64,000 nt of DNA from Pseudomonas sp. Bout1 (GCF_034314165.1 NZ_JAVIWK010000001.1:2619001-2683000); one strand, 5' to 3'; shown: positions 33,013 to 43,733, counted from the first letter of the stretch. The notes: generated from the letters alone by a model not told the origin. Program-made: numbers and translations.

Positions 33013-33477
33013 TCAGTTCTGCGGCCGCTGCTTGGTCGAATCCAGCTCGGCTTTTTTGCCGGTAGAGATCTCGGTGATCTGCGCCGACTTGGCGATCGCA
33101 AAGTCGAAGGTGTCCTGCATCTTGGCAATGGCATCGGTGGCCGTGCCGTTCAGCCCACCGTTGGCTGCCCAATCGAAGTTCCACACCCCGGACAGGTTAT
33201 CGGCACCGGCCACATCATGGGTTTCGATCGCGGTGAACACGTCGGGATGGCGCTCCATGTACTGGGCCGCAGCGCTCACATCGGCAGGAACCTTGCCCGA
33301 AGCATTGCTGGCCAGTTGTGAAAGCTCTTGCTTGGTAATGGCCGACTTGCCCGTTTGACGCATGTAATCGGCGACCACCTTGCTCGACTTGGCAATGTTC
33401 AACTTGTCGTCGAACACCGATGTTGAGGCTTTTTGAGTGGTCGGTCCGCCACCGGCGGGTGTTACGGTAGTAGACAT
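33013..33477 (-). CDS. Small HrpK/HrpF-like protein of unknown function
   Basis: This 154-residue protein has no signal peptide or membrane segment and an N-terminus rich in Ser, Thr and Gly (MSTTVTPAGGGPTTQKASTS), a composition common in type III secreted proteins. The core alternates KSAITKQELSQLASNASGKVPADVSAAAQYMERHPDVFTAIETHD, which resembles the helical repeat of HrpK and HrpF translocon-associated proteins. GGGAG precedes the ATG. No type III genes are in the window, so secretion is only a possibility. The relation to HrpK/HrpF is from pattern memory and needs a profile search. Confidence 0.5.
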   Translation of the reverse strand: MSTTVTPAGGGPTTQKASTSVFDDKLNIAKSSKVVADYMRQTGKSAITKQELSQLASNASGKVPADVSAAAQYMERHPDVFTAIETHDVAGADNLSGVWNFDWAANGGLNGTATDAIAKMQDTFDFAIAKSAQITEISTGKKAELDSTKQRPQN

Positions 33478-33582
33478 CGGCGCTGCTCCCTCAATGGATT
33501 GGATGACATCGAGGCCGACGTTAGCATGGGCAATTGGCCATTTATCGCCGGCTTCACAACAATTCGCAGCGGCCGGAAAATT

Positions 33583-35124
33583 TCACAGCGTTTCACCCGC
33601 ATCCAGCTTTTCCAGCAGCCTCTGGCCCCGCTCCCACAGCGCGTCCTGCTTGGCTTCAGGCATGCGGTCGAGATTTTTATACAGCAGGGTCATGCGCTGA
33701 TTGCCCCGCAACAGGTCGCCGTGGCGCATCAGGAAGTGCCAGTAAAGCGCATTGAACGGGCAGGCATTCTCGGTGGTGCTTTCAGTGACTTTGTAGGCAC
33801 AGCCGCGGCAATAGTCCGACATGCGCTTTATGTATTGGCCGCTCGCGCAATAAGGCTTGGAACCCAGGTAGCCACCGTCGGCGTGCATGACCATGCCCAA
33901 TGTATTGGGCAGTTCAACCCAGTCGAACGCGTCCATGTAGATCGCCAGGTACCACTCGCATATCTGGCTGGGCACGATCCCGGCCAGCAAGGCGAAATTG
34001 CCGGTGACCATCAGCCGCTGGATATGATGGGCGTAGGCATGTTCAAGGCTTTGGCCGATCGCCTGGCGCATGCAGTTCATCTGCGTCTCGCCCGTCCAGT
34101 AAAACTCCGGCAGCGGGCGGGTGTTGCCGAATGCATTGCCCGCGGCGTAGTCCGGCATTTTCAGCCAATAGACACCGCGTACGTATTCACGCCAGCCAAT
34201 CAGTTGGCGGATAAAACCTTCGGCGGCATTCAGCGCGATGCTGCCCGACCAATAGGCCGCTTCCACGTCGCTGCACAGCTGGCGCAGGTCCAGCAGGCCG
34301 ATGTTCAGCGCCGCACTGATGCGGGCATGAAACAGGAAGGGCTCGTCGCTGGCCATGGCGTCCTGGTAGTCGCCGAACCCGGCCAGGCCGTACTCCAGGA
34401 AATAGTCCCACAGTGCCTGGGCGTCGGCGTGGGTCACCGGGTAATCGAAGGTGTCCAGGGCGCCGTAGTGGCTGCTGAAGTGTTTTGCCACCAGCACGAG
34501 CACGTCCTGGGTGATTGAATCCGAGCCAAAACGTAACGGGTAGGGCGCCTTGGTGCCCTTGGGCAGCGCCTTGCGGTTGTCTGCATCAAAGTTCCAGGCG
34601 CCCCCGACCGGCGTGCCGTCGCCGTTGAGCAACAGCCCGCTCTTGCGGCGCATCTCCCGGTAGAAGTACTCCATGCGCAGCTGTTTTTTGCCATTAGCCC
34701 AGCCGGTGAATTCGTCACGGCTGCACAGGAAGCGGCCGTCGGCGTGCCACTGGATCGGTAAACCGCTGTCCTTCAGCGATTGTTCCAGGCGCCAGTCGCC
34801 GCATTCGGTCAGGTGCAGTTCATGTGCTTGCATCAGCGATTGCCAGCGGCCTAATTCGCCGGGTACCGAACCGGTGTTTTGCGGGTCATCCAGGCTGACG
34901 TACTGCACCCGAACGCCACGCTCGCGCAACGCCTCGGCAAAATGGCGCATGGCGCTGAAGATCAGCGCGATTTTTTGCGGATGGTGGGGCACATGGCTCG
35001 CTTCCTCCATCACCTCGACCATCAAGACTGCATCAAGCGGGGTATCCAAGCCTTCCAATGAGGCCAGGTCAAACGACAACTGGTCGCCCAGCACCAGGCA
35101 CAGGTTGCGAACGGCCGGCATCAC
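33583..35124 (-). CDS. Photolyase-related protein with Fe-S cluster (FeS-BCP / PhrB type)
   Basis: This 513-residue flavoprotein of the photolyase/cryptochrome superfamily begins RNLCLVLGDQLSFD, the mark of the DPRP N-terminal domain. It carries the FAD-binding helical region (FIRQLIGWREYVRGVYW and HAYAHHIQRLMVTGNFALLAG). Four Cys are placed as in PhrB: one in QMNCMRQA and three in YCRGCAYKVTESTTENACPFN, the [4Fe-4S] ligands. Characterised relatives repair (6-4) photoproducts using light. It is the last gene of a three-gene operon with DUF6482 (4-nt overlap) and the DUF3833 lipoprotein, behind a light-type operator. Confidence 0.93.
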   Translation of the reverse strand: MMPAVRNLCLVLGDQLSFDLASLEGLDTPLDAVLMVEVMEEASHVPHHPQKIALIFSAMRHFAEALRERGVRVQYVSLDDPQNTGSVPGELGRWQSLMQAHELHLTECGDWRLEQSLKDSGLPIQWHADGRFLCSRDEFTGWANGKKQLRMEYFYREMRRKSGLLLNGDGTPVGGAWNFDADNRKALPKGTKAPYPLRFGSDSITQDVLVLVAKHFSSHYGALDTFDYPVTHADAQALWDYFLEYGLAGFGDYQDAMASDEPFLFHARISAALNIGLLDLRQLCSDVEAAYWSGSIALNAAEGFIRQLIGWREYVRGVYWLKMPDYAAGNAFGNTRPLPEFYWTGETQMNCMRQAIGQSLEHAYAHHIQRLMVTGNFALLAGIVPSQICEWYLAIYMDAFDWVELPNTLGMVMHADGGYLGSKPYCASGQYIKRMSDYCRGCAYKVTESTTENACPFNALYWHFLMRHGDLLRGNQRMTLLYKNLDRMPEAKQDALWERGQRLLEKLDAGETL

Positions 35125-35426
35125 CAGGGCGCCGCCAGGGAAAACGGCGTGCGCAGTGGCTCAACAGGCCCTTCACGCCGGCCGCACATTTCATCATGGA
35201 CGCACTGATGCACCAGGGTGCAGGGGAATGCAGGGACCGACTGCAACACCTCACGCAGGTGATTGACGGAGCGAAAGTGCAGGGGCTTTGCCGCGGCGTC
35301 CAGCAGCGTGAACTGGCCGTGGTCCAGCCGCACGCGTGCCAGGTAGAAGCCGCCTTCCAGCGACAGCAACTCCATTTCACGTACATCGCCTTGGGTGGCC
35401 AGTTGGGTCAGGGCTTGCAGGTTCAT
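35121..35426 (-). CDS. DUF6482 family protein
   Basis: This 101-residue soluble protein (MNLQALTQLATQGDVREMELLSLEGGFYLARV...) matches the DUF6482 pattern widespread in Pseudomonas: a beta-rich first half with LDAAAKPLHFRSVNHLREVL, then VHQCVHDEMCG. The stop overlaps the photolyase start, and about 30 bases separate it from the lipoprotein gene upstream. Co-transcription with a photolyase behind a LitR-type operator suggests a role in the light response, but its biochemical function is unknown. Confidence 0.8.
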   Translation of the reverse strand: MNLQALTQLATQGDVREMELLSLEGGFYLARVRLDHGQFTLLDAAAKPLHFRSVNHLREVLQSVPAFPCTLVHQCVHDEMCGRREGPVEPLRTPFSLAAPW

Positions 35427-35454
35427 GGTTCACTCCTTGCCTGGCAGGGTGGGT

Positions 35455-35997
35455 TCACTCGGCGCTTGCTGAAGACTGGCGACGGAAGAACAACGTCACC
35501 TGGCCCACCTCGACACCCAACTTGGACATGCTGGAACGATTGATCAACGTGTCCTCGTCCATCAGGTACATCCAGTCGTCGAGGCTCACTTCGTACACAG
35601 AGCCATCAACCGGCAGGTTCAGGACGTAGCGCCAGCGCAACGCATTGCCGGCCACTTCGCCCTTGGCCTCACCGACCACGTCGTCGGCGCGGCCGCGCCA
35701 GTGGCCCGGGCCGTCGGGGGTCAGGGTCCAGACACGTCGTTGGCGAGTGCCGTCGCTGTAGAGAAAGCGTTCGTCGAGAATCAGGTTCTCACCGTCGCGA
35801 TGGCTGGCGATATTGACTTCGAAGCGCTTGGCGACTTCACCCGAGCGTTTTTCGAATATCCCCCAGGCCTTGACGGGCTTGCTGAAGAAACGCGCCAGGT
35901 CCAGTGGCGGTTGCTGGTCGGCGTAGTGTTTGACATCGACGCTGCCACAGCTGGCCAAACCAAGCACCAGGGCCAGCGAAACCAATAGACGGGTCAT
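35455..35997 (-). CDS. DUF3833 family lipoprotein
   Basis: From ATG 35997 (GGAG upstream) this is a 180-residue lipoprotein with signal LLVSLALVLGLASC-GS. The mature domain (HYADQQPPLDLARFFSKPVKAWGIFEKRSGEVAKRFEV and ERFLYSDGTRQRRVWTL) matches the DUF3833 family, lipocalin-like proteins often encoded with photolyase and cyclopropane-fatty-acid genes in light-induced operons. It is the first gene of the operon, directly behind the TGTACA palindrome. Ligand and function are unknown. Membrane protection in light is a guess from context. Confidence 0.85.
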   Translation of the reverse strand: MTRLLVSLALVLGLASCGSVDVKHYADQQPPLDLARFFSKPVKAWGIFEKRSGEVAKRFEVNIASHRDGENLILDERFLYSDGTRQRRVWTLTPDGPGHWRGRADDVVGEAKGEVAGNALRWRYVLNLPVDGSVYEVSLDDWMYLMDEDTLINRSSMSKLGVEVGQVTLFFRRQSSASAE

Positions 35998-36035
35998 TGC
36001 GTTACTCCCGGAGAGGGCTTGATGTGACTGATACT

Positions 36036-36059
36036 TGTACAAAATAATAAATTTGTACA
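36036..36059 (-). promoter_or_regulatory. LitR/PplR-type light-responsive operator
   Basis: TGTACA-N12-TGTACA is a perfect inverted repeat with an AT-only 12-base spacer, 39 bases upstream of the DUF3833 start. It matches the T(G/A)TACA-N12-TGTA(C/T)A motif known for MerR-type, B12-dependent light regulators in Pseudomonas. No such regulator gene is in the window. The rest of the 35998-36379 gap is a G/C-rich palindromic stretch near 36105-36165 and a REP doublet. Confidence 0.75.
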
Positions 36060-36220
36060 GGTATTTAGAGAGATGCGAGAGTGTTCCCGCCTGGCGGTCT
36101 GCCCATTTGGCCCCCGGGCCCGTCGCGGTTACTTTTGGCCGTCATGGTTGACGGGGCCTTTAGATCAAGCACACAGCAGCTCGAGTGGAAGAAGCCAGAG
36201 CCAACACCAAGCTGCTTTTC

Positions 36221-36308
36221 TGTAGGAGCTGGCTTGCCGGCGATGCAGACAACTCGGTGCATCAGCTACACCCAACTGATGCCATCGCCGGCAAGCCAGC
36301 GCCTACAG
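36221..36308. repeat. REP doublet
   Basis: Inverted arms tgtaggagctggcttgccgg and ccggcaagccagcgcctaca lie around an imperfect loop, between the light operon and the aldehyde dehydrogenase end. Confidence 0.85.
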
Positions 36309-36379
36309 TGGGCCGTGCCCACGTTTCAAGTGTGGGGTATCGACCGAGCGCACCAGCACCCACACCCTGAACGCGACGA

Positions 36380-37867
36380 TCAGTAGCGAATCATCACCGA
36401 CTTGAGCTCTGTGTAGTCCTCGATAAAGGCTGCGCCAAATTCACGTCCCACCCCCGAAGACTTGTTGCCGCCAAACGGCACCGCCGGGTCGAGCATCGTG
36501 TGCATGTTCACCCACACCGTGCCCGCATTGATCGCCGGCACCATGCGCAGGGCCTTGCTCAAATCGTTGGTCCAGAGGCTGGCACTCAGGCCGTACGGGG
36601 TGTTGTTCATCAGTTCGAGCAGTTCTTCCTCGGTGTCGTAGGGGAAGAATGTGGCGATCGGGCCGAAGGTTTCTTCGTTGAGCAGGGTGTCGTTGATCGT
36701 GTTGGCGAGAATCACGGTGGGCTCTACATAGCAGCCCGGCCCGTCGATCAGCTTGCCGCCGTGGACGATCGTATTGTTTTCGGCACGGGCCTTGGCAAAG
36801 AACCATTCGAGTTTCTTTTGATGCTGGCGGTTGGTCACCGGGCCGAATTCGGTGCGCTCGTCCAGCGGCGAGCCGATGTTCAACCGGCCCAGGCGTTGCG
36901 CCAGCTTGTCCATGATCGGCTCGATCTGCGAGCGGTGGGCGAAGAAGCGTTCGGCGGCCGCGCAGATCTGGCCGGAGTGCAGGAAGCCGGCTTCGATGAT
37001 GCCGTTGACCGCCTTGTCCAGGTCCACATCCCGCAGAAACCCGGCGCAGTTTTTGCCCCCCAGTTCCAGGGTTGCCCGGGTTAACCCGGCGCCCATGGCG
37101 CTGCGGCCCACGGCGATGCCGGTGGGCACCGAGCCGGTAAACGAGACCTTGTCGGTGCCCGGGTGCTCCACCAGGCCTTTACCCACATGCCCGCCGCCGG
37201 TCAACACGTTCAGCACGCCCGCCGGCAGGCCTGCCGCGATGGCCAGTTCGGCGATGCGCAGGATGGTCAGCGGGGTGAACTCGCTGGGCTTGATGATGAT
37301 GCTGCACCCGGTCACCAGCGCCGAGGCGAGCTTCCAGATGGCGATCATGGTCGAGAAATTCCACGGCACGATGCCCACCACTACGCCCACCGGCTCGCGC
37401 AGGGTGAACGCGGTGTAGCGTTCGCCGGCGAAGGAGGGCAGTGACGGGGTGATGGTCTGGCCGCTGATCTTGGTGGCCCAGCCGGCGTAGTAGCGCAGGA
37501 AGTGCGCCGCCTGGTCCACTTCAAAGGCTCGGGAAATCTGGATGATCTTGCCCGACTGGCAGGTTTCGATCTGCGCCAGTTCTTCGCGGTGTTGCTCCAG
37601 CAGGTCAGCGAGTTTGAGCAGCACGTTGCCGCGCGTTGCCGGCGCCGCCTGGGACCACTGCCCGAAGCCCCGGCGGGACGATTCCACCGCCGTATCGATA
37701 TCAGCCAAGTCAGCATCGGCAACCTGGGCGATCACCTCGCCGGTGGCCGGGTTGATCACCTCCAAAGTCTGGCTGGAATGGCTCTGGACGTAACCGCCGT
37801 CGATAAACAAGGCGTGGTTTCGACGGAGGAACGCCTGGACTTCAGGCAGCAGCGCAATATCGCTCAT
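36380..37867 (-). CDS. feaB: Aldehyde dehydrogenase, phenylacetaldehyde dehydrogenase-like
   Basis: This 495-residue NAD(P)-dependent aldehyde dehydrogenase shows PWNFSTMIAIWKLASAL, the cofactor Gly loop FTGSVPTG, the general base Glu in LELGGKN, the nucleophile Cys in GQICAAAERF, and the C-terminal FGGNKSSGVGREFG. Start ATG 37867 follows AGGAAAA. Length and the FeaR regulator in the same block point to phenylacetaldehyde or 4-hydroxyphenylacetaldehyde oxidation to the acid (FeaB/StyD type). Betaine aldehyde is an alternative substrate. A direct repeat upstream may bind FeaR. Confidence 0.82.
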   Translation of the reverse strand: MSDIALLPEVQAFLRRNHALFIDGGYVQSHSSQTLEVINPATGEVIAQVADADLADIDTAVESSRRGFGQWSQAAPATRGNVLLKLADLLEQHREELAQIETCQSGKIIQISRAFEVDQAAHFLRYYAGWATKISGQTITPSLPSFAGERYTAFTLREPVGVVVGIVPWNFSTMIAIWKLASALVTGCSIIIKPSEFTPLTILRIAELAIAAGLPAGVLNVLTGGGHVGKGLVEHPGTDKVSFTGSVPTGIAVGRSAMGAGLTRATLELGGKNCAGFLRDVDLDKAVNGIIEAGFLHSGQICAAAERFFAHRSQIEPIMDKLAQRLGRLNIGSPLDERTEFGPVTNRQHQKKLEWFFAKARAENNTIVHGGKLIDGPGCYVEPTVILANTINDTLLNEETFGPIATFFPYDTEEELLELMNNTPYGLSASLWTNDLSKALRMVPAINAGTVWVNMHTMLDPAVPFGGNKSSGVGREFGAAFIEDYTELKSVMIRY

Positions 37868-37962
37868 GGGGTTTTCCTGCTCGCAAAAGCCCGAGGTTAA
37901 CCAGCATGGGCGGCCCAGGCTTGTCTGTGCCTGCCGGGCGGCATGTCTGTGGCTGCCAGGCC

Positions 37963-37997
37963 TGTGGAAAGTGCAATCTTGGCTGTGGAAGGTGCAT
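37963..37997 (-). promoter_or_regulatory. Candidate AraC-type direct repeat (FeaR site)
   Basis: TGTGGAAaGTGCAat (37963) and TGTGGAAgGTGCAtt (37984) are direct repeats 21 bases apart, two helical turns, in the divergent gap between the aldehyde dehydrogenase and hydroxylase genes. Such paired half-sites are typical for AraC-family activators. The FeaR assignment is inferred from the neighbouring gene. Confidence 0.45.
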
Positions 37998-38095
37998 TTG
38001 CCGGGGTTGTCCTGCGTTCCATACTGGCCTCGCATCCAGCGCCGTTCGTTGATGTTGAACGCCAGCCGGACATCCAATAATAAGCAGGGCCGTCC

Positions 38096-39819
<1,724 letters not shown>

Positions 39820-39854
39820 GGCGAACACCTCTCTTGAGGATTGACGCCGCTTGA

Positions 39855-39980
39855 ATGTGGGAGCTGGCTTGCTGTGGTGAGGGGGCTTGCCCCCCGTCGG
39901 GTTCACCACAGATTGATGGGGCTGCTTCGCAGCCCAACGCGGGGCAAGCCCGCTCACCACAGCAAGCCAGCTCCCACATT
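39855..39980. repeat. REP element pair with internal second REP type
   Basis: Outer arms tgtgggagctggcttgctgtgg and ccacagcaagccagctccca enclose an inner inverted pair (gggggcttgccccc with cggggcaagcccgctcacc). This nested palindrome lies between convergent genes. Confidence 0.85.
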
Positions 39981-40008
39981 TGATCTTCATCAGCTCGTTG
40001 GATTTGCG

Positions 40009-41337
40009 CTAGAACGGCACGGCCACGGTGACTTGGCTGTAGACATTGGTGCCGTTGCCGCCCACCTGGTTGCCGCCGTTGCGCTCATCCTTGTTGGGCT
40101 TGTACAGGCCCAGCAGCGGCGTGACGATCAGGTGTTCGTTCACCGCCCATTCGGCGTACAGGTCCAGTTCGCGGCCGTCCAGGTTGAGCATGCCGCCCTT
40201 GCTCAATGTCTTGTAGTCGAAGAACAGCGCGCCGACAGTCACGCTGTCCAGCGGCTTGACCTTCAATGCCACGTGTTGCACCTCGGTGTTGGTATTGAAC
40301 GGCCCCGAGTAGTTGCCGGCCACTTCGCCCTGCACCCACGTACCGTAGCCACGGTTGAAGCCCGAAAACATCGCATCCCAGTTTTTTGAATAGCGGCTGT
40401 AGCGGTAAGTCAGGTCCGGCGACCACGGCAGCGCGGCGAAGGTATAACCGCCCTCGGTGTACCAGGCCTTTTCCGGGCCGGCGTCCTTGTCCTGCCAGGC
40501 GTACTCAAAGGAAAAGTGCGCGTTCTCGATCCCGGCATTACCGGCGCCCCGCAGGCTGTAGATGTTCATCCCGGCGCGCTGTTTTTGCAGCTCATTGGCA
40601 TAACGGTCGTCGACGCTGATGCCATGGATATAGGTCAACCCCAGGGTGCCGGGTGCGGCGGTGTAGTCCAGGGTGCCGGCGGCCATTTCGGTGTTGGCCT
40701 GGGCCCGGTTGTCGGACTTGATCCACATCACGCTGCCGTGCACACCGTCCTTGCCTCCCAGGCGCAACACGGCGGTTTGATCAAAGGCATGGCGCGCGGC
40801 GATGTAGTAGGCGCCGCCCCGGTTGAACTGGCCGTCGCCCACACCCTTGCCCAGGTTCGGGCCGTCGTCGTTGATGATGAAACCGTCGCCGAGCATGATG
40901 ACCTGGCGGCCGAATGAAAGGTCGACGCCATCCTTGCCCAGCCCCGCAAACAGCTCGCCCGAGCGCCAGCCGGCGAAGGCCTCGTCGAACTTGGTGGTGC
41001 GCTCGCTGCCGGTGGTCACGCCGGATGCATCGCCATCGCCCCAGGTGCCGGAGCTGACCAGGTTGGCCGTGCCATATACGCTGCCAAGGGCGCCGAAGCG
41101 TTGGTCGATGCTCAAACCGTACTTGATAAAACCTTCGCGCCAGGTAGAACCGCCGGTGGTGCCGTCGTAGTTCTTGCGGCTGTTGAACATCCCGTACACC
41201 GCCAGGAAGTTACCGGTGACCTGGGTGTCGTCATCGGCATACAGCTCGAACGCCTGGGCCGATGAGTCGCTGATGATCAGCGCGATGCCCAGGCTGACGG
41301 CCCTGTACAGGCGACGGGTTTGTTGTGAGTGCTGCAT
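40009..41337 (-). CDS. Outer-membrane porin, alginate-export (AlgE-like) family
   Basis: This 442-residue beta-barrel protein has a signal peptide ending SSAQA-FELY and alternating hydrophobic strands throughout. It has YGMFNSRKNYDGTTGGSTWREGFIKYGLSIDQRF near the start, LSFGRQVIMLGDGF as a conserved strand, and a final Phe (VAVPF) needed for barrel insertion. It starts divergently from the permease gene at 41555, so it probably brings the same class of aromatic substrate through the outer membrane. The longer upstream frame reads non-porin sequence. Alginate export itself is unlikely here. Confidence 0.82.
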   Translation of the reverse strand: MQHSQQTRRLYRAVSLGIALIISDSSAQAFELYADDDTQVTGNFLAVYGMFNSRKNYDGTTGGSTWREGFIKYGLSIDQRFGALGSVYGTANLVSSGTWGDGDASGVTTGSERTTKFDEAFAGWRSGELFAGLGKDGVDLSFGRQVIMLGDGFIINDDGPNLGKGVGDGQFNRGGAYYIAARHAFDQTAVLRLGGKDGVHGSVMWIKSDNRAQANTEMAAGTLDYTAAPGTLGLTYIHGISVDDRYANELQKQRAGMNIYSLRGAGNAGIENAHFSFEYAWQDKDAGPEKAWYTEGGYTFAALPWSPDLTYRYSRYSKNWDAMFSGFNRGYGTWVQGEVAGNYSGPFNTNTEVQHVALKVKPLDSVTVGALFFDYKTLSKGGMLNLDGRELDLYAEWAVNEHLIVTPLLGLYKPNKDERNGGNQVGGNGTNVYSQVTVAVPF

Positions 41338-41554
41338 TGTTATAGTCCCCAACAAGGTGAATTGAGGGAGCATTAGGGCGAGCGCCACCGGGCCAAGTCT
41401 TTCCCCTGCGTGCCAGGAAATTGACCCAGGCCGCCAGCGGCGCAGCGGTGGCAGGCAGCAACAAAACCGGCGGCAGCCAGGAGCAAGACGATCAGCCAGG
41501 GCGGGGCGCAGAGTGCCAGCACTTCTAAAAATCCGCTTCTTGAGGATCTGCACC

Positions 41555-43051
41555 ATGTCGATCAACGACCGGCTCACCGCACACTTGAAACGCGGCACGG
41601 TGGGCTTTCCCACGGCGCTTGCGAGCACCATTGGCTTGATCATGGCCAGCCCGGTGATCCTCACCGCGACCATGGGTTTTGGCATCGGCGGCAGCGCCTT
41701 CGCGGTGGCGATGTTGATCGCGGTGGTGATGATGCTGGCCCAGGCGACCACCTTCGCCGAGGCCGCCTCGATCCTGCCCACCACCGGCTCGGTCTACGAC
41801 TACATCAACTGCGGCATGGGCCGGTTCTTTGCGATCACCGGCACCTTGTCGGCCTACCTGATCGTGCATGTGTTTGCCGGCACCGCCGAAACCATCTTGT
41901 CCGGGGTAATGGCGCTGGTGAACTTCGAACACCTCAACACCCTGGCGGAATCCGCCGGCGGCTCGTGGTTGCTGGGAGTGGGTTTTGTGGTGGTGTTCGG
42001 GGTACTCAATGCGTTTGGCGTCAGCGCGTTTGGCCGGGCCGAGATCATCCTGACCTTCGGCATGTGGACCACCTTGATGGTGTTTGGCGTGCTGGGCCTG
42101 GTCGCGGCCCCGGCGGTACAGCTGGACGGCTGGTTCGGTGAGTCCCTGGTCGGTACCGACCTGATTACCATCCTGTCGTTGGTGGGCATGGCGATGTTCA
42201 TGTTCGTCGGCTGCGAATTTGTCACGCCGCTGGCGCCGGACCTGCGCAACTCCGCCAAGGTCATGCCCAAGGCGATGGTGCTGGGGTTGCTGGGCGTGGC
42301 TACCTGCATGTTTATCTACGGCGCGGCGATGAAACGCCAGGTGGAAAACGTATTGATTGATGCCGCTGGCGGCGTGCACTTGCTGGACACGCCGATGGCC
42401 ATCCCGAAATTCGCCGAGCAGGTGATGGGCAGCATCGGCCCGATGTGGCTGGGCATCGGCTTCCTGTTTGCCGGTGCTGCGACCATCAACACCTTGATGG
42501 CCGGTGTGCCACGGATCCTGTACGGCATGGCCGTCGACGGCGCGTTGCCCAAGGTTTTCACGTACCTGCACCCGCGCTTCAAGACACCGCTGCTGTGCAT
42601 CCTGGTGGCGATGCTGATCCCGTGCCTGCACGCGCTGTACCTGGGCGGCAACACCGACAACATCATGCACTTGGTGCTGGCGGCCGTGTGTGCCTGGAGC
42701 TTTGCTTATCTGCTGGTGACGCTGTCGGTGGTGATCCTGCGGATTCGCCGTCCGGATCTGCCCCGCGCCTACCGTTCGCCGTTGTTTCCGCTGCCGCAGA
42801 TTCTGTCGAGCATCGGCATCCTGCTGGGCATTTGGTTTATCACCCCGCCCGGCATGAACCCCGCCGACATCTACATTCCCTTTGGCGTGATGCTCGGGTG
42901 CACGGCGGCTTACGCGCTGTTCTGGACGCTTGTTGTGCAGAAGGTCAATCCATTCAAGCCCGCCTCGGTGGAAGAGGTGTTGGCCAGGGAGTTCGCCCAT
43001 GAGCCGCAGCCACACAACGGGTATATCAGCCATGCTGCAAAAACTGTCTGA
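41555..43051 (+). CDS. APC-family amino acid/amine permease
   Basis: This 498-residue inner-membrane transporter has about 12 hydrophobic helices. Helix 1 contains the substrate-loop pattern STIGLIMASPVILTATMGFGIGGSAF, followed by TTFAEAASILPTTGSVYDYINCGMG and MFMFVGCEFVTPLAPDLRNSAKVMPKAM. It resembles permeases for ethanolamine, phenylethylamine or tyramine rather than common amino acid permeases. ATG 41555 follows GAGGA. With the porin and FeaR it forms an uptake and control set for an aromatic amine. The DUF3156 start overlaps its end by 20 bases. Confidence 0.87.
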   Translation: MSINDRLTAHLKRGTVGFPTALASTIGLIMASPVILTATMGFGIGGSAFAVAMLIAVVMMLAQATTFAEAASILPTTGSVYDYINCGMGRFFAITGTLSAYLIVHVFAGTAETILSGVMALVNFEHLNTLAESAGGSWLLGVGFVVVFGVLNAFGVSAFGRAEIILTFGMWTTLMVFGVLGLVAAPAVQLDGWFGESLVGTDLITILSLVGMAMFMFVGCEFVTPLAPDLRNSAKVMPKAMVLGLLGVATCMFIYGAAMKRQVENVLIDAAGGVHLLDTPMAIPKFAEQVMGSIGPMWLGIGFLFAGAATINTLMAGVPRILYGMAVDGALPKVFTYLHPRFKTPLLCILVAMLIPCLHALYLGGNTDNIMHLVLAAVCAWSFAYLLVTLSVVILRIRRPDLPRAYRSPLFPLPQILSSIGILLGIWFITPPGMNPADIYIPFGVMLGCTAAYALFWTLVVQKVNPFKPASVEEVLAREFAHEPQPHNGYISHAAKTV

Positions 43052-43616
43052 ACTGTTTAGTGCCCGGCGGGCGCCTGCCGGGTATCGGCCCGGCGTTACG
43101 CTGGAACATCTGCGACGTAACCTCGGCCTGGCCGGTTATGAGGTGTGTGGACCGACGACGGCGCGGGTTGCCCTGGACGGTCTCGGGTTACATCTGGAGA
43201 TCGTCGAGCGCACCGAGTCGCAACTGTTGATGCACCTGGTGATGACCGAATTCGTACTGCGCATCCCTGCCTCGCAGCAGGGCACGGCGAGCTTCGAACT
43301 GCACCACACCGGGGCCGTTCGACGCACCGGAATCCGCTGTCGGCAGCGCTCGGGAGACAAGGAAGTTTCAGGCATTCTGCAAGCCCAATTGCAGGAGGGC
43401 AGCGCGCTGCATCGCGCCTTGATGCCGCTGGACTTCAAGCGCCTGCGCATCGACCTGGTGGATCAGCAGTGGTGCGTACGGCTTGAGCATATGGGCGGCA
43501 GCGAGGTGGTCAATCGCATGCCGGCGTTTCGGCGCTATATCGCCGTGAGCAGCGTTCAACGGGCCTGGCTGCTGGACGCCTTGAGCGGTTTTCAGCGCGC
43601 TTTACAGCTCCACTGA
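43032..43616 (+). CDS. DUF3156 family protein
   Basis: This 194-residue soluble protein begins MLQKLSELFSARRAPAGYRPGVTLEHLRRNLGLAGYEV. It overlaps the permease gene by 20 bases, so it is probably translated with it; an alternative ATG lies 11 codons upstream. It matches the DUF3156 proteins that accompany amine permeases and FeaR in Pseudomonas. No catalytic motif or membrane segment is visible. Function is unknown, with a link to aromatic-amine use inferred from context. Confidence 0.75.
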   Translation: MLQKLSELFSARRAPAGYRPGVTLEHLRRNLGLAGYEVCGPTTARVALDGLGLHLEIVERTESQLLMHLVMTEFVLRIPASQQGTASFELHHTGAVRRTGIRCRQRSGDKEVSGILQAQLQEGSALHRALMPLDFKRLRIDLVDQQWCVRLEHMGGSEVVNRMPAFRRYIAVSSVQRAWLLDALSGFQRALQLH

Positions 43617-43679
43617 CCGCCAGGTTTGGCATCAATAGTGCAACCACTTTGGCAGACACGTACTTGTTGCGCGCATATA

Positions 43680-43693
43680 GATAACATGTTAAC
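43680..43693. promoter_or_regulatory. Degenerate GTTAA-N4-TTAAC palindrome before feaR
   Basis: GATAACATGTTAAC differs by one arm base from the GTTAA-N4-TTAAC sites near hpaR and hpaG1/hpaA. It lies 40 bases upstream of the feaR ATG. Confidence 0.4.
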
Positions 43694-43733
43694 TATTGCC
43701 CGACAAAAACAAAAAGCCAAGGTGGAAACAACC

